From Anagrus nilaparvatae (Eukaryota; Arthropoda; Insecta; Hymenoptera; Mymaridae), in the NCBI GenBank assembly GCA_022575985.1, contig JAKSXM010000263.1:5126001-5190000 (forward strand): a stretch of 64,000 nucleotides of DNA, given 5' to 3'. Under the pieces are notes generated by a model, which was given only the letters and a program-made list of their open reading frames with translations, searched no databases and had not been told where the DNA came from. Of this stretch, positions 21,301-33,485 are shown piece after piece. The first letter of the stretch is position 1. Each line of letters begins with the position of its first letter. A program made the position numbers and the translations under genes.

Positions 21301-22204
21301 AAGAAAAAAAGGTATAATTTTGTCTATCAAGTTTGAATTTTCGATATCAATTTAGCGCTATTTTATTCCTTTTTCCTAATCCCATTGATTTATTTTTATT
21401 AAAAATTTATTAAATTTGTAACAAAAGTATAATTAATTAATAGCCCTTCGTAATCTACTCTCTTTCTCCCACGTGTTTAGTATTTAATTAAAAATTATTA
21501 AATTATTAGAATTCTGTTAATAAAATCGCTTCGCGTCGTATATTTTCTAAATATTACGTATAATTAATTTTAAGGTCTTTGTAATCAATTTATAGTTATT
21601 TTTCATAAATAAAATTCTTAGAATTATTAATAAAAATCTAATGACATTTAATAAATATATTTGTATCTTTATTTTATTTATCTTATAAACTATAAACCCT
21701 TTATATATATATATATATATGGGTAACTTCATCTGAATTTGTTATTAAATTTTATAAAATAATTAGTTATTATATTTTTAAATCAGAAACCTCCTGATTT
21801 TCCGTTATAGTAGGGGTAATTCATATTCATGTTATCGATTACCCCTACGGATCCCCTCTGATTTTTAAGTATTCTCCTAAATTTCTATTCAAAACGGAGG
21901 TATCTTTAAAATTTTATAAAATATTTTTGAAGCTGGTTAAAAATATTTTTTTCATTTTTTTATTTTTTATGTTTTTTTTAATAATTTATTTGTGTGCCTG
22001 TGTGTCTATGTGTTTCATCATGAGGCTCGAAAAAATCAAAGAAATTACATAAAACCGGTGTTAAAATAAAGTTTAAAAAAATTTTACTATTTTTGGGGAA
22101 GAGTAAATTTTTGAACATTTGGTTAAAAAGTGAAATATCTAAACAATATGATAAAATTTTAATGTCGCAATAGGTATTACTTGATTCAGTGAATTTTAGA
22201 ACCA
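21301..22204. other. AT-rich DNA with a TA microsatellite and a small hairpin
   Basis: A (TA)n run lies at about 21700-21719. At 21778-21868 a palindrome pairs AAATCAGAAACCTCC-type and GTAGGGGTAATT sequences with their complements around a short loop. No gene seen. Confidence 0.6.
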
Positions 22205-23215
22205 TCTATATATACATATCTTAATACTATATACTATATACTATATGTATTTAAAAATTTATTTGTCTCTCTGTCTGTCTGTACCATAACGGCTCAAGTA
22301 CCGCCGAACCAAAACCTATAATTTTTCATTAACGTTTCACCTACGCTGCTCTGAATAGTTTGAATGTGTTTGCATAATTATAAATTTGTAGTGACACAAA
22401 ATTTTTTTAAGCAACAGAAAAATATTGAAGTAAATGTGAACAGGAGGGACTGAGCCTCAACTGAAAAATCTGAACGTGTTTGCATAAATATAAATTTGCA
22501 GTGAAAAATGATTTTTTGAAGCAACACAAATAGAAGTAAATGTGACACAGTGGGGGTGGAGCCCCCCTCCGACTTTTTATAGTCTACTATATATGTTTAA
22601 AAATTTATTTGACTGTCTGTCTGTCTGTATCCTAATGACTCAATTACCGCCGAACCAAAACCTATAATTTTTCATTAATGTTTCACCTACGCTGCTCTGA
22701 ATAGTTTAAATGTGTTTGCATAATTATAAACTTGTAGTGAAACAAAATTTTTTTAAGCAACAGAAAAATATTAAAGTAAATAAAGCAACACAAATAGAAG
22801 TAAATGCGACACAGGGTGGGGGCAGAGCCCCCCTCCAACTTTTGTTACTACTATATATATTTGAAAATTTATTTGTCTGTTTGTTTGTTTGCTTGTTTGT
22901 TTCACCGAACCAATTGACATGATAGCGGAGTCAAAATAAAGAAAAAAAGTCTGCGGGTAACATAGGCCATAGATTCTCTGCTCAGCTATCATAGTTTTTT
23001 AAAATATATGAAAAATATGATAAAATTTTAATGTCGCAATTGGTATTACTTGATTCAGTCAATTCTAAAACCATCTATATATACATATCTGAATACTAAA
23101 TACTATATATATTTGGCATAATTATAAATTTGTAGTGAAAAATGATTTTTTAAAGCAACAGAAACAGAAATAAATGTGACACAGGGCGGAGCCCCCCCCT
23201 ATCATATATTCTAGT
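22205..23215 (+). mobile_element. Cluster of Helitron-like non-autonomous units
   Basis: Four related units start near 22205, 22585, 22848 and 23075. The first and last begin TCTATATATACATATC, and the middle ones CTACTATATAT. The first three have a CTGTCTGTCTG- or TTTGTTTGTTTG-like run and CCGAACCAA. The units other than the third end near a GGGGG(T/C)GGAGCCCCCC-type hairpin (about 22552, 22820 and 23187). TC start plus a GC hairpin near the 3' end is the Helitron layout, but CTRR ends are unclear. The DNA ahead of units one and four (22110-22204, 23005-23074) is duplicated too. Confidence 0.4.
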
Positions 23216-23730
23216 ATATATATATGTATATCGGCATATCCATTACTTTTTATAGAAAAGTGTGCGCACCCATGACTCCGATCGGTTTCAAATTTTCAGG
23301 GGTGGTTTGAAGTAATAAAAAACTTTTCAGCCATTTTGGAGGACGGGTTGCCGAGATACAAGCTCTAAAAGGTTCAAAAATAGCTGTTTTTTGCCAATTT
23401 TTAAAAATTTACTGGGCTTCAAGGATTAGTTCAAAAAACATTCGGCTGGTCTCATTTTTTTTCTTGAATTTTCAACTTTTGCCAAAAAAATTTACAAAAA
23501 GTTTCAAGCAATAGGCACATTTTTTTTGGCGAATTCGTCACGAATTCGCCACGAATTCACGACGAATTCACGACGAATTCGTAACGAATTATTACCTTTT
23601 ATTGTAATAATTTGTAAATTAATTTTAATTTTTTGATTATATCCGTATAGTAGTCTTAATTGATTACTTTAGCGTAATTTTTAGCAAGTAATTATAATTA
23701 CTTTTTTTAATTCACAAAATATAATGAACG
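23216..23730. other. Noncoding repeat related to 38030-38180
   Basis: It contains GACTCCGATCGGTTTCAAAT, then an AAATAGC-GTTTTT-GCCAATTTTTAAA block similar to that at 38165-38205. An EcoRI-type palindrome cluster follows at 23528-23590. No gene. Confidence 0.45.
23528..23590. repeat. Small cluster of ACGAATTCGT-like palindromes
   Basis: Five GAATTC sites within about 60 bp, spaced 10-13 bp and flanked by CAC/GAC. The same motif is arrayed more extensively at 35738-35876. Confidence 0.85.
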
Positions 23731-25158
23731 TTAACCCATTAACGCCTGAAATCGACTATTGCCGCATCTTTACTTTGACTACGCGAATCTCGGCGAATTT
23801 GTTTCTAATTAACATAAAAATTGGTGTCAAACTATTTTTGAGTATGCTCTTTCAGAATCTGCCAAAAAATATCGAAAATGTATATTTTCCATGCAGATTT
23901 CCGAGAAATAAAAAAAAATTAAGTTTTTTTTAAAGATTATTTTTAAAAAACACGAGTTTTCAACCTGAAAAACTTTTCGTCGATTATTGCAATAGTAAAA
24001 AAGAGTGCAATTTTCGTTCAATCTTTTCGCCTACAACTTGCGGAAATAAAAATTTTACCATTTTCGGGCAAAAATTTGTTCCCAAAAAAGTGCATGTTTT
24101 CAAAAAATGATAGTTACTCTATACTCCAGTCAAAGTACGATGAGGGGGGGGTTTAAACTCTCCGACCACCACCAGATTTGGTCTACAGTTGGTTTTTGGG
24201 GACGATTATCACGACAATCGGGGTCTTTTCTATGAGAAATTGGAGCTTGACCCTTAAATTGGGTAAAACTACCCCTAAAATGGCATTTTTGCTGTATTCA
24301 CTTTAAGCCTTTGAAATTTGGTATACGGGGGTTGTTTCAGTCGCTGATCAAGAATTTTGAGGTATTTTTTATAAAAAATAAGACCTTTACCCTTAAATTG
24401 GCCAAAAATGCCCCTAAAAAGGTTAAAAACTATTTTTAGATTATTAACACTGTAAATAAATAATTCATTAATTGTTCTCGAAAAAGATTTTTTATTCTTC
24501 TTAAAACATTAGAGAATTTTCGAAAAATTAACAACAAATCACAGAAAAATAAATTAAATACAGCGAAAATGCCCTTTTTAGGGGCAGTTTTGGCTAATTT
24601 AAGGGTAAAGATCTAATTTTTTATAAAAAATACCGTATACCAAATTTCAAGGGCTTAGAGTGAATATAGCAAAAATGCCCTTTTTAGGGGTAATTTTGTC
24701 CAATTTAAGGATGAAGCCCCAATTTCTCATAGAAAAGACCCTGATTTTTGTGATCAGTGACCCAAACGGTTTGGTTTTATTATCACTAGGCCTCTCAAGA
24801 TTCGATCTTGTAGGGTTCTTTGGGTCGCTAATCACGAACATTGAGGTATTTTTTATAAAAAAATCGGGCTTTCACCCTTAAATCAACAAAAACTCTCCCC
24901 AAAAATGGGTATTTTTTCTACTTTTGCTCTGGCTTTTCTCAGATTTTGTCTAAAGGGGCTTTTTGGGTCGCTGATCACGAATATTAAGGTATTTTTATGA
25001 GGAATCGTGGCTTCACTCTTAAATCAACAATACTAATTTTGTTTCTATAATTTTCCCCGATTTCTCATAAAAATACCTCAATATTTGTGATAAACGACTC
25101 GAAAAACCCCACTGGACCGAATCTGATGAGAGACAGAGCAAAAATAGCGATAATATCC

Positions 25159-25438
25159 TATAAGAATAAAGCTTTGTTAACTACAAAGTGACGCCATCTC
25201 TTGATAGATGTATAGTAATTATTAATGCGAGATGCGCCACTGTCACACTAAAATAGTTAGTCGTGCTCTGACACGGAATGCGTAAGCATCGTTCTACAGA
25301 GGTCTTAAGATTAATAAAGATTGCTATAATTAAGAGGTTGAAACAAATACTTTGTGTAGTGATTATTAATAACCTGTCCTAATAATCCTCTAGAATAATT
25401 TATAGTAGCTTAATAAAGATAAATTAGAAACTCTTACA
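25159..25438 (+). repeat. Copia 5' LTR
   Basis: Starts TATAAGAATAAAGCTTTGTT and ends ACTCTTACA directly before the primer-binding site. The start is TA rather than the usual TG in both LTR copies. Contains AATAAAG motifs (25309-25330, 25410) that could act in transcript ending. Confidence 0.9.
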
Positions 25439-25470
25439 TGGTAGCAGCAAGCGTCGGTTTCGATCCACGG
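25439..25470 (+). promoter_or_regulatory. Copia primer-binding site (initiator tRNA-Met type)
   Basis: TGGTAGCAGCAAGCGTCGGT and the next bases TTCGATCC resemble the complement of the 3' part of initiator tRNA-Met (TGGTAGCAGAGGATGGTTTC, then GATCC), the standard primer for copia-type elements. Confidence 0.7.
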
Positions 25471-27546
25471 AAGCGTGGTGAAAATTGTATAAAAGTTTAC
25501 AAATTTTTAAGCAACGAGGTTTTGTTTTTTTTTCAATTTGTTAAAATATTCAGAGATAGGACTCTTTGTGCATATTTATTGAAGTTTTTTTTTGTGTGCA
25601 ACAGAAATTGAATAAAAATATTCAGAGAGGATTAATGAAATAAGAGCGTTTTGGAAAGTTTTATTTTGACATAAGAGAAATTTTTCATCATTGGATTTAT
25701 AAAGAGGTGGCGTTTTGAAGAATTGGCTGTGTAAAAAAGTGAAGTTTTCAAGTGTTGGCTTTTTGACAGGATTTGGCTTTTCAAAGAAAAGAAGAAAAAT
25801 AAAGTAAGTTTTTTTTTAATAAAAAAAAAAAATTAATTATTAATGAGTGCAAAATAAGCGTTGTTAAAGGTGAAATAATAAAAGCGGTAGTGAGTTATTA
25901 TTGAGAGAAGGAATAAGTAAATTTTTGTTAAGTGGAAAAGGGGACGCCATATTTTTTTGTAACGAGTCGATGCACGCGCGTATCAAAAAGGGGGAGAGGT
26001 AAAAATAAACGGAAAAGACAATATGGCGACTTTTTTTTTATGATATTTTCATTCCACGAGTTTAAAAATTAAATTTAAATTGTATTCAATATTATTTAAT
26101 TTAAAATTTTGTGTACATTCACGGTGATTAAAATTAATTTAATAAAAAGAATAATAATACTAAATTAGTAATAATAAAAAAAAAAAAAAAAAAAAAATTT
26201 TAAAGAATTTTAAGAAATTGAAGATTAAGTATGTGTGAGTGAGTGCATATAACATAATACAGAATTCGCCCGTCGTGTCTCTATCCCACCCAAAGTTTTA
26301 AATGTGTGTGCATCATTAAATTTTAAGAAATTTTAACACCTTGTGTTAGAATTTATTTTGGCGGCCCTTGGTTTCGCGCGTCGGCTCCTTGATCTGGCGT
26401 GCGGGTCTACACGGAACAAAAACATTACTTAAAATTCAAAATATTATATCTACTTAACAAATAAATCAGAGTGAGGTTATAAAATTATTTAAAATAAGGA
26501 TCAAACACATTTTAAATAAGACGGAGGGAGATTATAAAACTGAATGAAATATTAATTTTTTTTAAATACCTAATATATATGAGAGAGTTTAATTAAATTT
26601 TAAATAAAAATTAATTTTCAAATATAATATGCTTTTGCATTAGACGGAAGGAGTTATTTATTTAAATTAAGAGGTGAGAAATTAAAGTAGATATAATAAT
26701 TGAATAAAAAGAGATAGAAAATAAGAGTTGTGGTGTAAATAAAAGAGAAAGAGGAAGAGTTAAGAGAATTTAAACTGAATTGTCCAAAATAAAATTAAAT
26801 AATAATAATAATAATAATAAAATAAAAACAACAATAATATTAATATAAAAATAGTAATAAAAAATTTTGATTTATGTCCGGGGTTTGGTGTCTCATTATA
26901 ATCTTCCTTGAAGATAGTATCAGATTACTGGCCGTGGGCATAGTTCAGGTTTAGTAGAAGTTAATAAATTAAAATGAGTATAGTTTTAGTTTAAATTATC
27001 AAAATTATAAAAGAGAAAAATACAGTAAAATCATAAGAAGTAAATAAAAATAAGAGAAATTTTTTAGAGTCTATTTTTTAATAAAATTAATTTCAAGAGT
27101 TTGAGTAAAGAATATTTGGACAATTCATAAAAGTTCTGGGGTCAATTACCAGACAATACTTGTGTTCGGTACTGGGTGGTAATTGACTAGAGAAATTGGC
27201 AGGATTTCACTCGTGACCCATGCATGTGCGTGCGCAACCCAAAACCGTATAACATTTATGCTAACCCGTGAAGTTTACTATCGGCGAGTGGTGTGCATGT
27301 GTGGAATGCACGGTGAGAAAATCTGATTTCTCGTTTCGAATTGGAGCAGCTTGAAGTTCGGCTGGTTCAGTTCAGAAGCACGAAACATAGCTATTTTAGT
27401 ATAAAGAGATTATCTGGGGAAAGTTTTTAAGAATTAAGAAATTAAGAGTGTAAAATCAAATAAAATAAAAGTTCAATAAATGAATAAATAAATATTAAAT
27501 AATATAAATACTAATTAAGCATGTTTCTTAAATCCTGGAGGAACAG
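25471..27546 (+). other. Copia 5' leader
   Basis: About 2.1 kb of untranslated leader between the primer-binding site and the gag ATG. It contains a 22-A run (about 26175-26198), an (AAT)n run (26795-26820) and scattered purine-rich AAGAGA motifs. The first 575 bp recur after the 3' LTR. No ORF is supported. Confidence 0.7.
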
Positions 27547-28372
27547 ATGGCTAGTGATAACGAACAAGAGGTTCTTGAACAGGAGTATGCTGAATATATG
27601 AGGAATAGAATAGGAGGAGATGAAGTATCCAATCAAAGTAGAGGTAATATAATAAAATTACTAACTATCTAATATTCACTTATAAAATAAAGAGGGCTGT
27701 GAAATATTTAAGAATAGAAAATCTTTAAATTTTAAGAGAAAGTTTTCTTAGAGGTTAAGAGTGAATATCAGATCTGATAATTTTTTTTAAGAGAAATCCA
27801 GATAATTAAGAGTTGATTTATTTTCACAGCACAAGATGTATCTACACCACAAATAAGAGAAAGCACTGACAATTCAGAAGTGATTGAAGAATTAAGAATG
27901 AATAACTCAAATAGACTACCAGAAAATTATACCACAATGAATAATAGCAATGTAAATGATACAAATATAAGTAACAACAAGAGTGTAAGCACTGCAGAAT
28001 TACAATTAGCTATATCAAGTGCAGAGTCCTTAGCTAGAATCATGCCATCTGATAATCTATTGACACAAGAAGCAAGACTTCTTTTAAAAGGAGCAATAGA
28101 AAAACTTGTACTAGCTAATAAAAATTCTATAGAAAATGAAAAATTGAAGTTGAACATGATAAAAAATTCAGAGAATAAAAAGGTAAACAACAACATGATA
28201 TTGAAATTTACTAGAGATTACAAGCTCACAGCAGAAAAAAAAATTATGAAGTGTGGTTAGACTCACTCAAAACAGAACTTACTAGTTATGATTTGTTACA
28301 TGTGATTGATCCAAATGTTGCTGGACCTGTTGGTCTTTCAGAAAATGATATGAAAAAAAAAGGAGAAACTTA
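27547..28372 (+). pseudogene. Copia gag, N-terminal exons
   Basis: ATG at 27547 opens MASDNEQEVLEQEYAEYM, ending at 27643. Sequence at 27644-27829 looks like a 186-bp intron, GTAATATAAT to TTTTCACAG. Splicing restores the frame into AQDVSTPQIRESTDNSEV and on to KLVLANKNSIENEK. The frame is then lost in an A-run near 28235; another frame continues with YEVWLDSLKTELTSYDLLHV to about 28350, where a second A-run shifts it again into 28373. Apart from these two homopolymer shifts gag would be continuous. The intron is inferred from sequence only. Confidence 0.65.
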
Positions 28373-29989
28373 GTGAAAGATGTTATACTAAGTCATATCA
28401 ATGATAAATATCACATGAAAATAGTGGGAGTAACTGATCCAAATGAATTATCAAGCAAACTAAAGAGAGCAAAATTAGGTGAAATTACAACAACACCAAC
28501 AAGTATAAATGGCAAACTATATAATTTGAAAATGAAAGAAGGAGAAAAAGTGGTTGACTTCTGTGAAAGATTTGAACATTTAGTTAGAGAACATGATGCA
28601 AGAGATGATACGCAAAAATTAGAAGACAAAGATAAGGCCTCACTATTTTACAATGCCATTAAAGATGTGATGATTGATGTCAGACGAGTAAGATCACAAC
28701 ATGTTGCTCATACCAGTAAAGATATGACGCTAGAAGAATTGATAAGAGCTATGTATCATGAAGAGGAAGATAATAATGTTGAAAAGAGAAATTCTGGAAA
28801 ATTGAATCCAAGTGCTTCAAGAGTAACATCTTTTAAGTTAAACCATAAGAGCAAATGTCATAGATGTAATGGTGCTGCTGGTACTGGACATTGGAAAAAT
28901 GAATGTCCATGGAAAGATATGAATAAGTGGTTTTGCTATAGTTGCAATGGTGAAGCTAATCACAATGGCACAAATTGCCCATATAATGGAAATCAATCCT
29001 TTGGATTCAAAAGACCATCAGAAAGAAGTGGATTTTCTGGACCTCCTTCCAAAAGAGGTAGAGGTAACTTTATACAAGAAATGACAAGAGATTCACCAAA
29101 TGCAAGAGGAAATTCGCAAAGAGGCAGAGGCGCTGGAAGATTCAGAGGCAGAGGTATTGGAAATTCCAGAGGCAGAGGTATGTTCCAAAAATATCCAGTT
29201 GCTAGAAGAGGTTTATATGATGAACAGTATGCACAAGAGGAAAACTGGGACGAGGAATTTGATGAAAGTCAAGGTAAGAATTGTAATAATAAAACAAATA
29301 TCAATAAGAAAATGCATGTAGAATTTATAGCAGATTCGGGTGCAACTGAGCATTTTATAAATAAGAGTTTTATATTGTCAGATTTTAAAATATCTAAAAA
29401 CGGAGTAATTAAGAGTGCAAATAAAAATGAATTTGCAGATATAGCAATTGATGGTAGAGGTAATTTATTTCTGAAAAATAATACAAATAACAGGGCTCAG
29501 ATTAAATTAACAAATGTAATAGCAGCTAAAGATATGTCAGAAAATTTGTTATCGTTACGTAGAACAGTAGATGCTGGTTTTAATATTATATTAAATGATA
29601 AAATTGTCAGAGTTTTTAATAAAGAAAATAATAAGACAATATTTGAGGGAATATACGAAAAACCAAATTGGGTAGTTAAGTTTGAAGTCGGTAAAATAAA
29701 TCAGGGAGGTAATACAGAGGTAAAAGAGTTTGATGATTATAGTTCCACAGCATTTATGGCAAACAACAATGAGTTCTCAGAGCAATCACAGACAAATGAC
29801 ATAGAAGAGTTGTTAGATTCGGAGGGAGAAAATTCAGAGAGTATAAAGAAAGTAATAAGTCATCAGTCTGAGATTGGGAGGGAGAAACAGAAAGAACTCA
29901 TTGAAGACACAATTAAAATAGAGGATTCAGAGAAACTAAGTTTAGAGAGTAATGATTGTAGGATGATCCGATTGTATAGCAACTCATAA
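28373..29989 (+). CDS. Copia gag C-terminus and protease
   Basis: 538 codons. Capsid-like region with YNLKMKEGEKVVDFCERFEH (UBN2/retrotransposon gag). Two knuckles follow: CHRCNGAAGTGHWKNEC (CX2CX7HX4C) and CYSCNGEANHNGTNC. Next are an Arg-Gly-rich linker (GRGAGRFRGRGIGNSRGRG, about residues 245-270), then the aspartic protease FIADSGATEHFI near residue 320 with its DSG catalytic triplet. It ends in the protease-integrase linker. The upstream codons continue in frame only after a shift, so the ATG at 28373 or later is not the true start. The frame ends at 29989 through a shift near 29960. Confidence 0.85.
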   Translation: MKDVILSHINDKYHMKIVGVTDPNELSSKLKRAKLGEITTTPTSINGKLYNLKMKEGEKVVDFCERFEHLVREHDARDDTQKLEDKDKASLFYNAIKDVMIDVRRVRSQHVAHTSKDMTLEELIRAMYHEEEDNNVEKRNSGKLNPSASRVTSFKLNHKSKCHRCNGAAGTGHWKNECPWKDMNKWFCYSCNGEANHNGTNCPYNGNQSFGFKRPSERSGFSGPPSKRGRGNFIQEMTRDSPNARGNSQRGRGAGRFRGRGIGNSRGRGMFQKYPVARRGLYDEQYAQEENWDEEFDESQGKNCNNKTNINKKMHVEFIADSGATEHFINKSFILSDFKISKNGVIKSANKNEFADIAIDGRGNLFLKNNTNNRAQIKLTNVIAAKDMSENLLSLRRTVDAGFNIILNDKIVRVFNKENNKTIFEGIYEKPNWVVKFEVGKINQGGNTEVKEFDDYSSTAFMANNNEFSEQSQTNDIEELLDSEGENSESIKKVISHQSEIGREKQKELIEDTIKIEDSEKLSLESNDCRMIRLYSNS

Positions 29990-31304
29990 AATAATAAACA
30001 TAGATGATTTAAAAGAAATTGAAAATCTTAAAGACTTACATGTTGAAAATCCTCCTGATTTATCAGAGAAAAGAGAAAAACTGACTGAAGGTTTATTATG
30101 GCATGCAAGCTTAGGTCATGCATCATTAACCTATTTAAAGATGCTTCAAAAGAAAGAAAAGATATTAGAGCATATTAAATTTGATGAGTCGATAAAAGAG
30201 TGTGAAGTATGTATTTTATCAAAGATGGAAAAACTTCCATTTAAACAAAATAGAACTCGAGCAGAAAGACCACTTCAGAGAATACATTCAGACTTAATGG
30301 GTCCAATAAAGCCAATTTCTTGGCCAGGACAAAAGAAGTATATAATTACATTTATAGATGACTACACACGTCATGCAAAAGTCTATTGTCTTAAATCAAA
30401 AGATGAAGCTGGACAAGCTTTAGAGAAATATATAGTTTCAGCAAGAAATATGTTAGGGTTCAATGAGAAAATATGCTATATAAGATCAGACAGAGGAACA
30501 GAGTATACTGGTGGAAAATTTGCAGAGGTTTTAGAGAAAGAGAAAATAGAATTAGATACAGCACCACCATATACGCAAGAGTTAAATGGTTTAGCTGAAA
30601 GATTCAATAAAACAATAGCTAATAAAACAAGAGCATTTATGTGTGATTCTGGTTTACCAACAACTATGTGGGAACCAGTCATTGCAGCATCAGTTTATTC
30701 ATATAATATAACTCCTCATAAGTCTGTAGGGTATGAGGTACCACTGAAGAAAATATCACCAAATTCTAAAAGTCATTTAGAAGAATTTAGACGATTTGGA
30801 TGTATAGCATATGCAAAGTTACCTAAAACAGAGACTAAATTTAGTGACCTTGCAATAAAGACAGTTTTAATAGGTCATACTTCTACTGGATATATTTTAT
30901 GGCATCCAGGGTCTAGGAAATTTTTAAGATCTAGGCATGTAAGATTTTTAGAGAAATTAGTATATAAAGATGTATTTAAGAAAGAATTAAACAAATAATT
31001 AGAAGGTACAAGTCAATTTACAGTAGGAGAGGTATTAAATAATCAAATTATCAATTCAGAAGTTTCAGAAAATAAAGAAAAATCAGAAGAGAAAAATTCA
31101 GAGGTAAAGAAAAGAGGTAGACCAAAGAAAATAAAAATTAATACTGAGAATATAAATATAAAAAAGAGAAAAAAAAAACCACCAGAGAATTTAGAGATAG
31201 AAGGACCTAGAACAAGAAGTAAAACTAAAAGAATAATAGACACTAGCTTTGCTAGATATACAAACCTTTCAGATGAACAAGAAATAAAAGAAGATGAACT
31301 ACGT
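29967..31304 (+). pseudogene. Copia integrase
   Basis: The frame 30141-30998 and its ATG-less upstream part begin with the pre-integrase region LLWHASLGHASLTYLK and CEVCILSK (HHCC zinc finger). The core follows, with HSDLMGPI (Asp), YIRSDRGTEYTGG (Asp) and ELNGLAERFNKT (Glu). One in-frame TAA at 30996-30998 interrupts the lysine-rich linker. The same phase then continues through KRGRPKKIKI (AT-hook-like) and GPRTRSKTKRII into the RT. Catalytic residues are all present. Confidence 0.85.
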
Positions 31305-32219
31305 GTGTTAATAGCATCCATACAAAAGGATCCGAGTACATATGAAGAAGCTATGAATTCAAATGACAAAGAAATGTGGATTGAAGCAATAAAAGAGGAA
31401 TTGGAATCAATGAAAGAAAATAATGTTTGGGAAATTATAAATAGACCCAAACAACAACCTAATGGCAAAAGGCCTAATATAATTGATTCTAGGTGGATCT
31501 TCAAAAAGAAAGTAGAAAGTGATGGAAAAATTAAATATAAGGCGAGATTAGTAATAAGAGGATTTAAAGATAAAAATAATTATGAATTAAGAGTAACTTA
31601 TGCTCCAGTATCAAGATTGTCATTAATAAGAGCAACACTGTCAATTGTTAATAAAGAGAATTTAGAAATGTGTCAGATGGATGTCAAAACAGCATTCTTG
31701 AATGGAGAGCTTAAAGAAGAAGTATTTATGGAAATTCCAAATGGATTGGAAATTTCAAGTAATACAAAACTTACAAAAGTATGTAAATTAAAGAGGTCTT
31801 TATATGGACTTAAAGTTAGTCCAAAGAAATGGAATAAGAAATTTTCAGAAGAGGTTAGTAAATTAGAGCTAGAAAATGATTTACATGAACCTTGTTTATT
31901 TACATGGAGGAAAAATGGAAAGCTAGCGTTCATCATATTATATGTAGATGATATGTTGATTGCTAGTGATTGTTCAGAGAAATTAAAACAAATAAAAGAT
32001 CATCTAAGTTCAGTATTTCAAATGAAAGACTTAGGAGAGCCTAAAAATTTCTTAGGTATGACAATTCAGAGAAACAGGCAAGAAAAATATATAATAATTC
32101 ATCAAGCTACTTATATAGAAGGAATTTTAGAGAGATTTAAAATGAAAGATTGCAAACCTCAGAATACACCCATGGTGACTCGCCAAGTTGATCAAAGAAA
32201 TAATAAAAACGTAAGGTAG
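31305..32219 (+). CDS. Copia reverse transcriptase
   Basis: 304 codons of the RVT_2-type domain: KEMWIEAIKEELESMKENNVW, DSRWIFKKKVESDGKIKYKA, MCQMDVKTAFLNGEL (first catalytic Asp), CKLKRSLYGLKVSPKKWNKK, ILYVDDMLIASDCSEK (YVDD box) and DLGEPKNFLGMTIQR. It is in phase with the integrase, separated only by one stop upstream. It ends at a TAG at 32217 after a frame change in an AAT/A-rich run. Confidence 0.9.
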   Translation: MLIASIQKDPSTYEEAMNSNDKEMWIEAIKEELESMKENNVWEIINRPKQQPNGKRPNIIDSRWIFKKKVESDGKIKYKARLVIRGFKDKNNYELRVTYAPVSRLSLIRATLSIVNKENLEMCQMDVKTAFLNGELKEEVFMEIPNGLEISSNTKLTKVCKLKRSLYGLKVSPKKWNKKFSEEVSKLELENDLHEPCLFTWRKNGKLAFIILYVDDMLIASDCSEKLKQIKDHLSSVFQMKDLGEPKNFLGMTIQRNRQEKYIIIHQATYIEGILERFKMKDCKPQNTPMVTRQVDQRNNKNVR

Positions 32220-32998
32220 AAGAAGAGAATTCAGAAAGAGAATCTGAACTTAAGAGGTTTCCATACAGAGAAGCTGTAGGAGCTTTAATGTATTTGGCAA
32301 ATGCAACTAGACCAGATATTGCCTATGCAGTAAATCTGTTAGCCAGTAAACAATTAGAACCTACTGAAGAGGATTGGAATGAAATAAAAAGAGTTTTTAG
32401 ATATTTAAGAGGTACTAGCAATTTAGGAATAAAGTTCAAATCAAGTTCAGAAACTCTTGAGGCATTGACAGATGCAAGTCTCAGAGATCGTGAAGGATCT
32501 GCATTTACAGCAGCATATATAATCAGAGTATTTGGAGATGTGATTGCTTGGAGAAGCCACAAAGTAAACTATGTTTCAATCTCAACTTGTGAAGCTGAGT
32601 ATTTAGCCATGAGTGATGCCTGCCATGAGTTAATATCATTAGATAAATCAATGAGATATATAGTTGGAAAAACCCTGTTTCCTGTAACCATATGGTGTGA
32701 TAATAGTTCATCAAGAGATTGCACTGAGATGGTTGGAAGCCACAAACTTAAAAGTTTTGATCAGAGTATTAGAGATATTAGAGAAGAATTAGAAGAAAGA
32801 GAGAAAACAGGAAAAAGAAAAACTATGGCAGAATCACATGGAGATTTTATAAAACAATGTGTAACAGAGGAAAAGGTTAAAGTGCTATGGATATCAACCA
32901 ATGAGAATTTAGCTGATATTATGACTAAGCCTTTACCTCACAGTACTTATGTTTACTTAAGAGATAAGATTACCAACTTAAGATTAAGAGAATAATAG
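32220..32998 (+). CDS. Copia RNase H and pol C-terminus
   Basis: The frame before the ATG at 32288 already encodes SELKRFPYREAVGA, so coding starts by frameshift near 32205. It continues LMYLANATRPDIAYAVNLLA, LEALTDASLRDREGSAFTAA (Asp), STCEAEYLAMSDA (Glu), VTIWCDNSSSRD (Asp) and ADIMTKPLPH. This is a full copia RNase H set ending at 32995. The 210-bp 3' UTR with the polypurine tract follows. Confidence 0.85.
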
Positions 32999-33190
32999 GC
33001 ATATACAATAAACTAAATTTATAACTAATAATTTGTTTTCTTTGCTTACAGGACAGCAGTAATAGGACAAGGTGTGCCAGAAAACTGATTATATAATTAT
33101 TATTTTGTAGTATGAATTAATTTTTTATTTTTATAATTATAGTCAAATGTAATAAAAGTGTGACAATACTTTGTAAAATTTTATGTAATT

Positions 33191-33205
33191 AACAAAGGGA
33201 GGGAG
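33191..33205 (+). promoter_or_regulatory. Copia polypurine tract
   Basis: AACAAAGGGAGGGAG lies directly before the 3' LTR and would prime plus-strand DNA synthesis. Confidence 0.85.
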
Positions 33206-33485
33206 TATAAGAATAAAGCTTTGTTAACTACAAAGTGACGCCATCTCTTGATAGATGTATAGTAATTATTAATGCGAGATGCGCCACTGTCACACTAAAA
33301 TAGTTAGTCGTGCTCTGACACGGAATGCGTAAGCATCGTTCTACAGAGGTCTTAAGATTAATAAAGATTGCTATAATTAAGAGGTTGAAACAAATACTTT
33401 GTGTAGTGATTATTAATAACCTGTCCTAATAATCCTCTAGAATAATTTATAGTAGCTTAATAAAGATAAATTAGAAACTCTTACA
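33206..33485 (+). repeat. Copia 3' LTR
   Basis: 280 bp and apparently identical to the 5' LTR when compared by eye. Confidence 0.9.

Noticed and set aside
25159..26013. A longer LTR (855 bp) covering the whole shared segment
   Set aside because: A primer-binding site matching initiator tRNA-Met starts at 25439, right after TTACA, so the LTR ends there and the remaining shared DNA is a duplicated leader.
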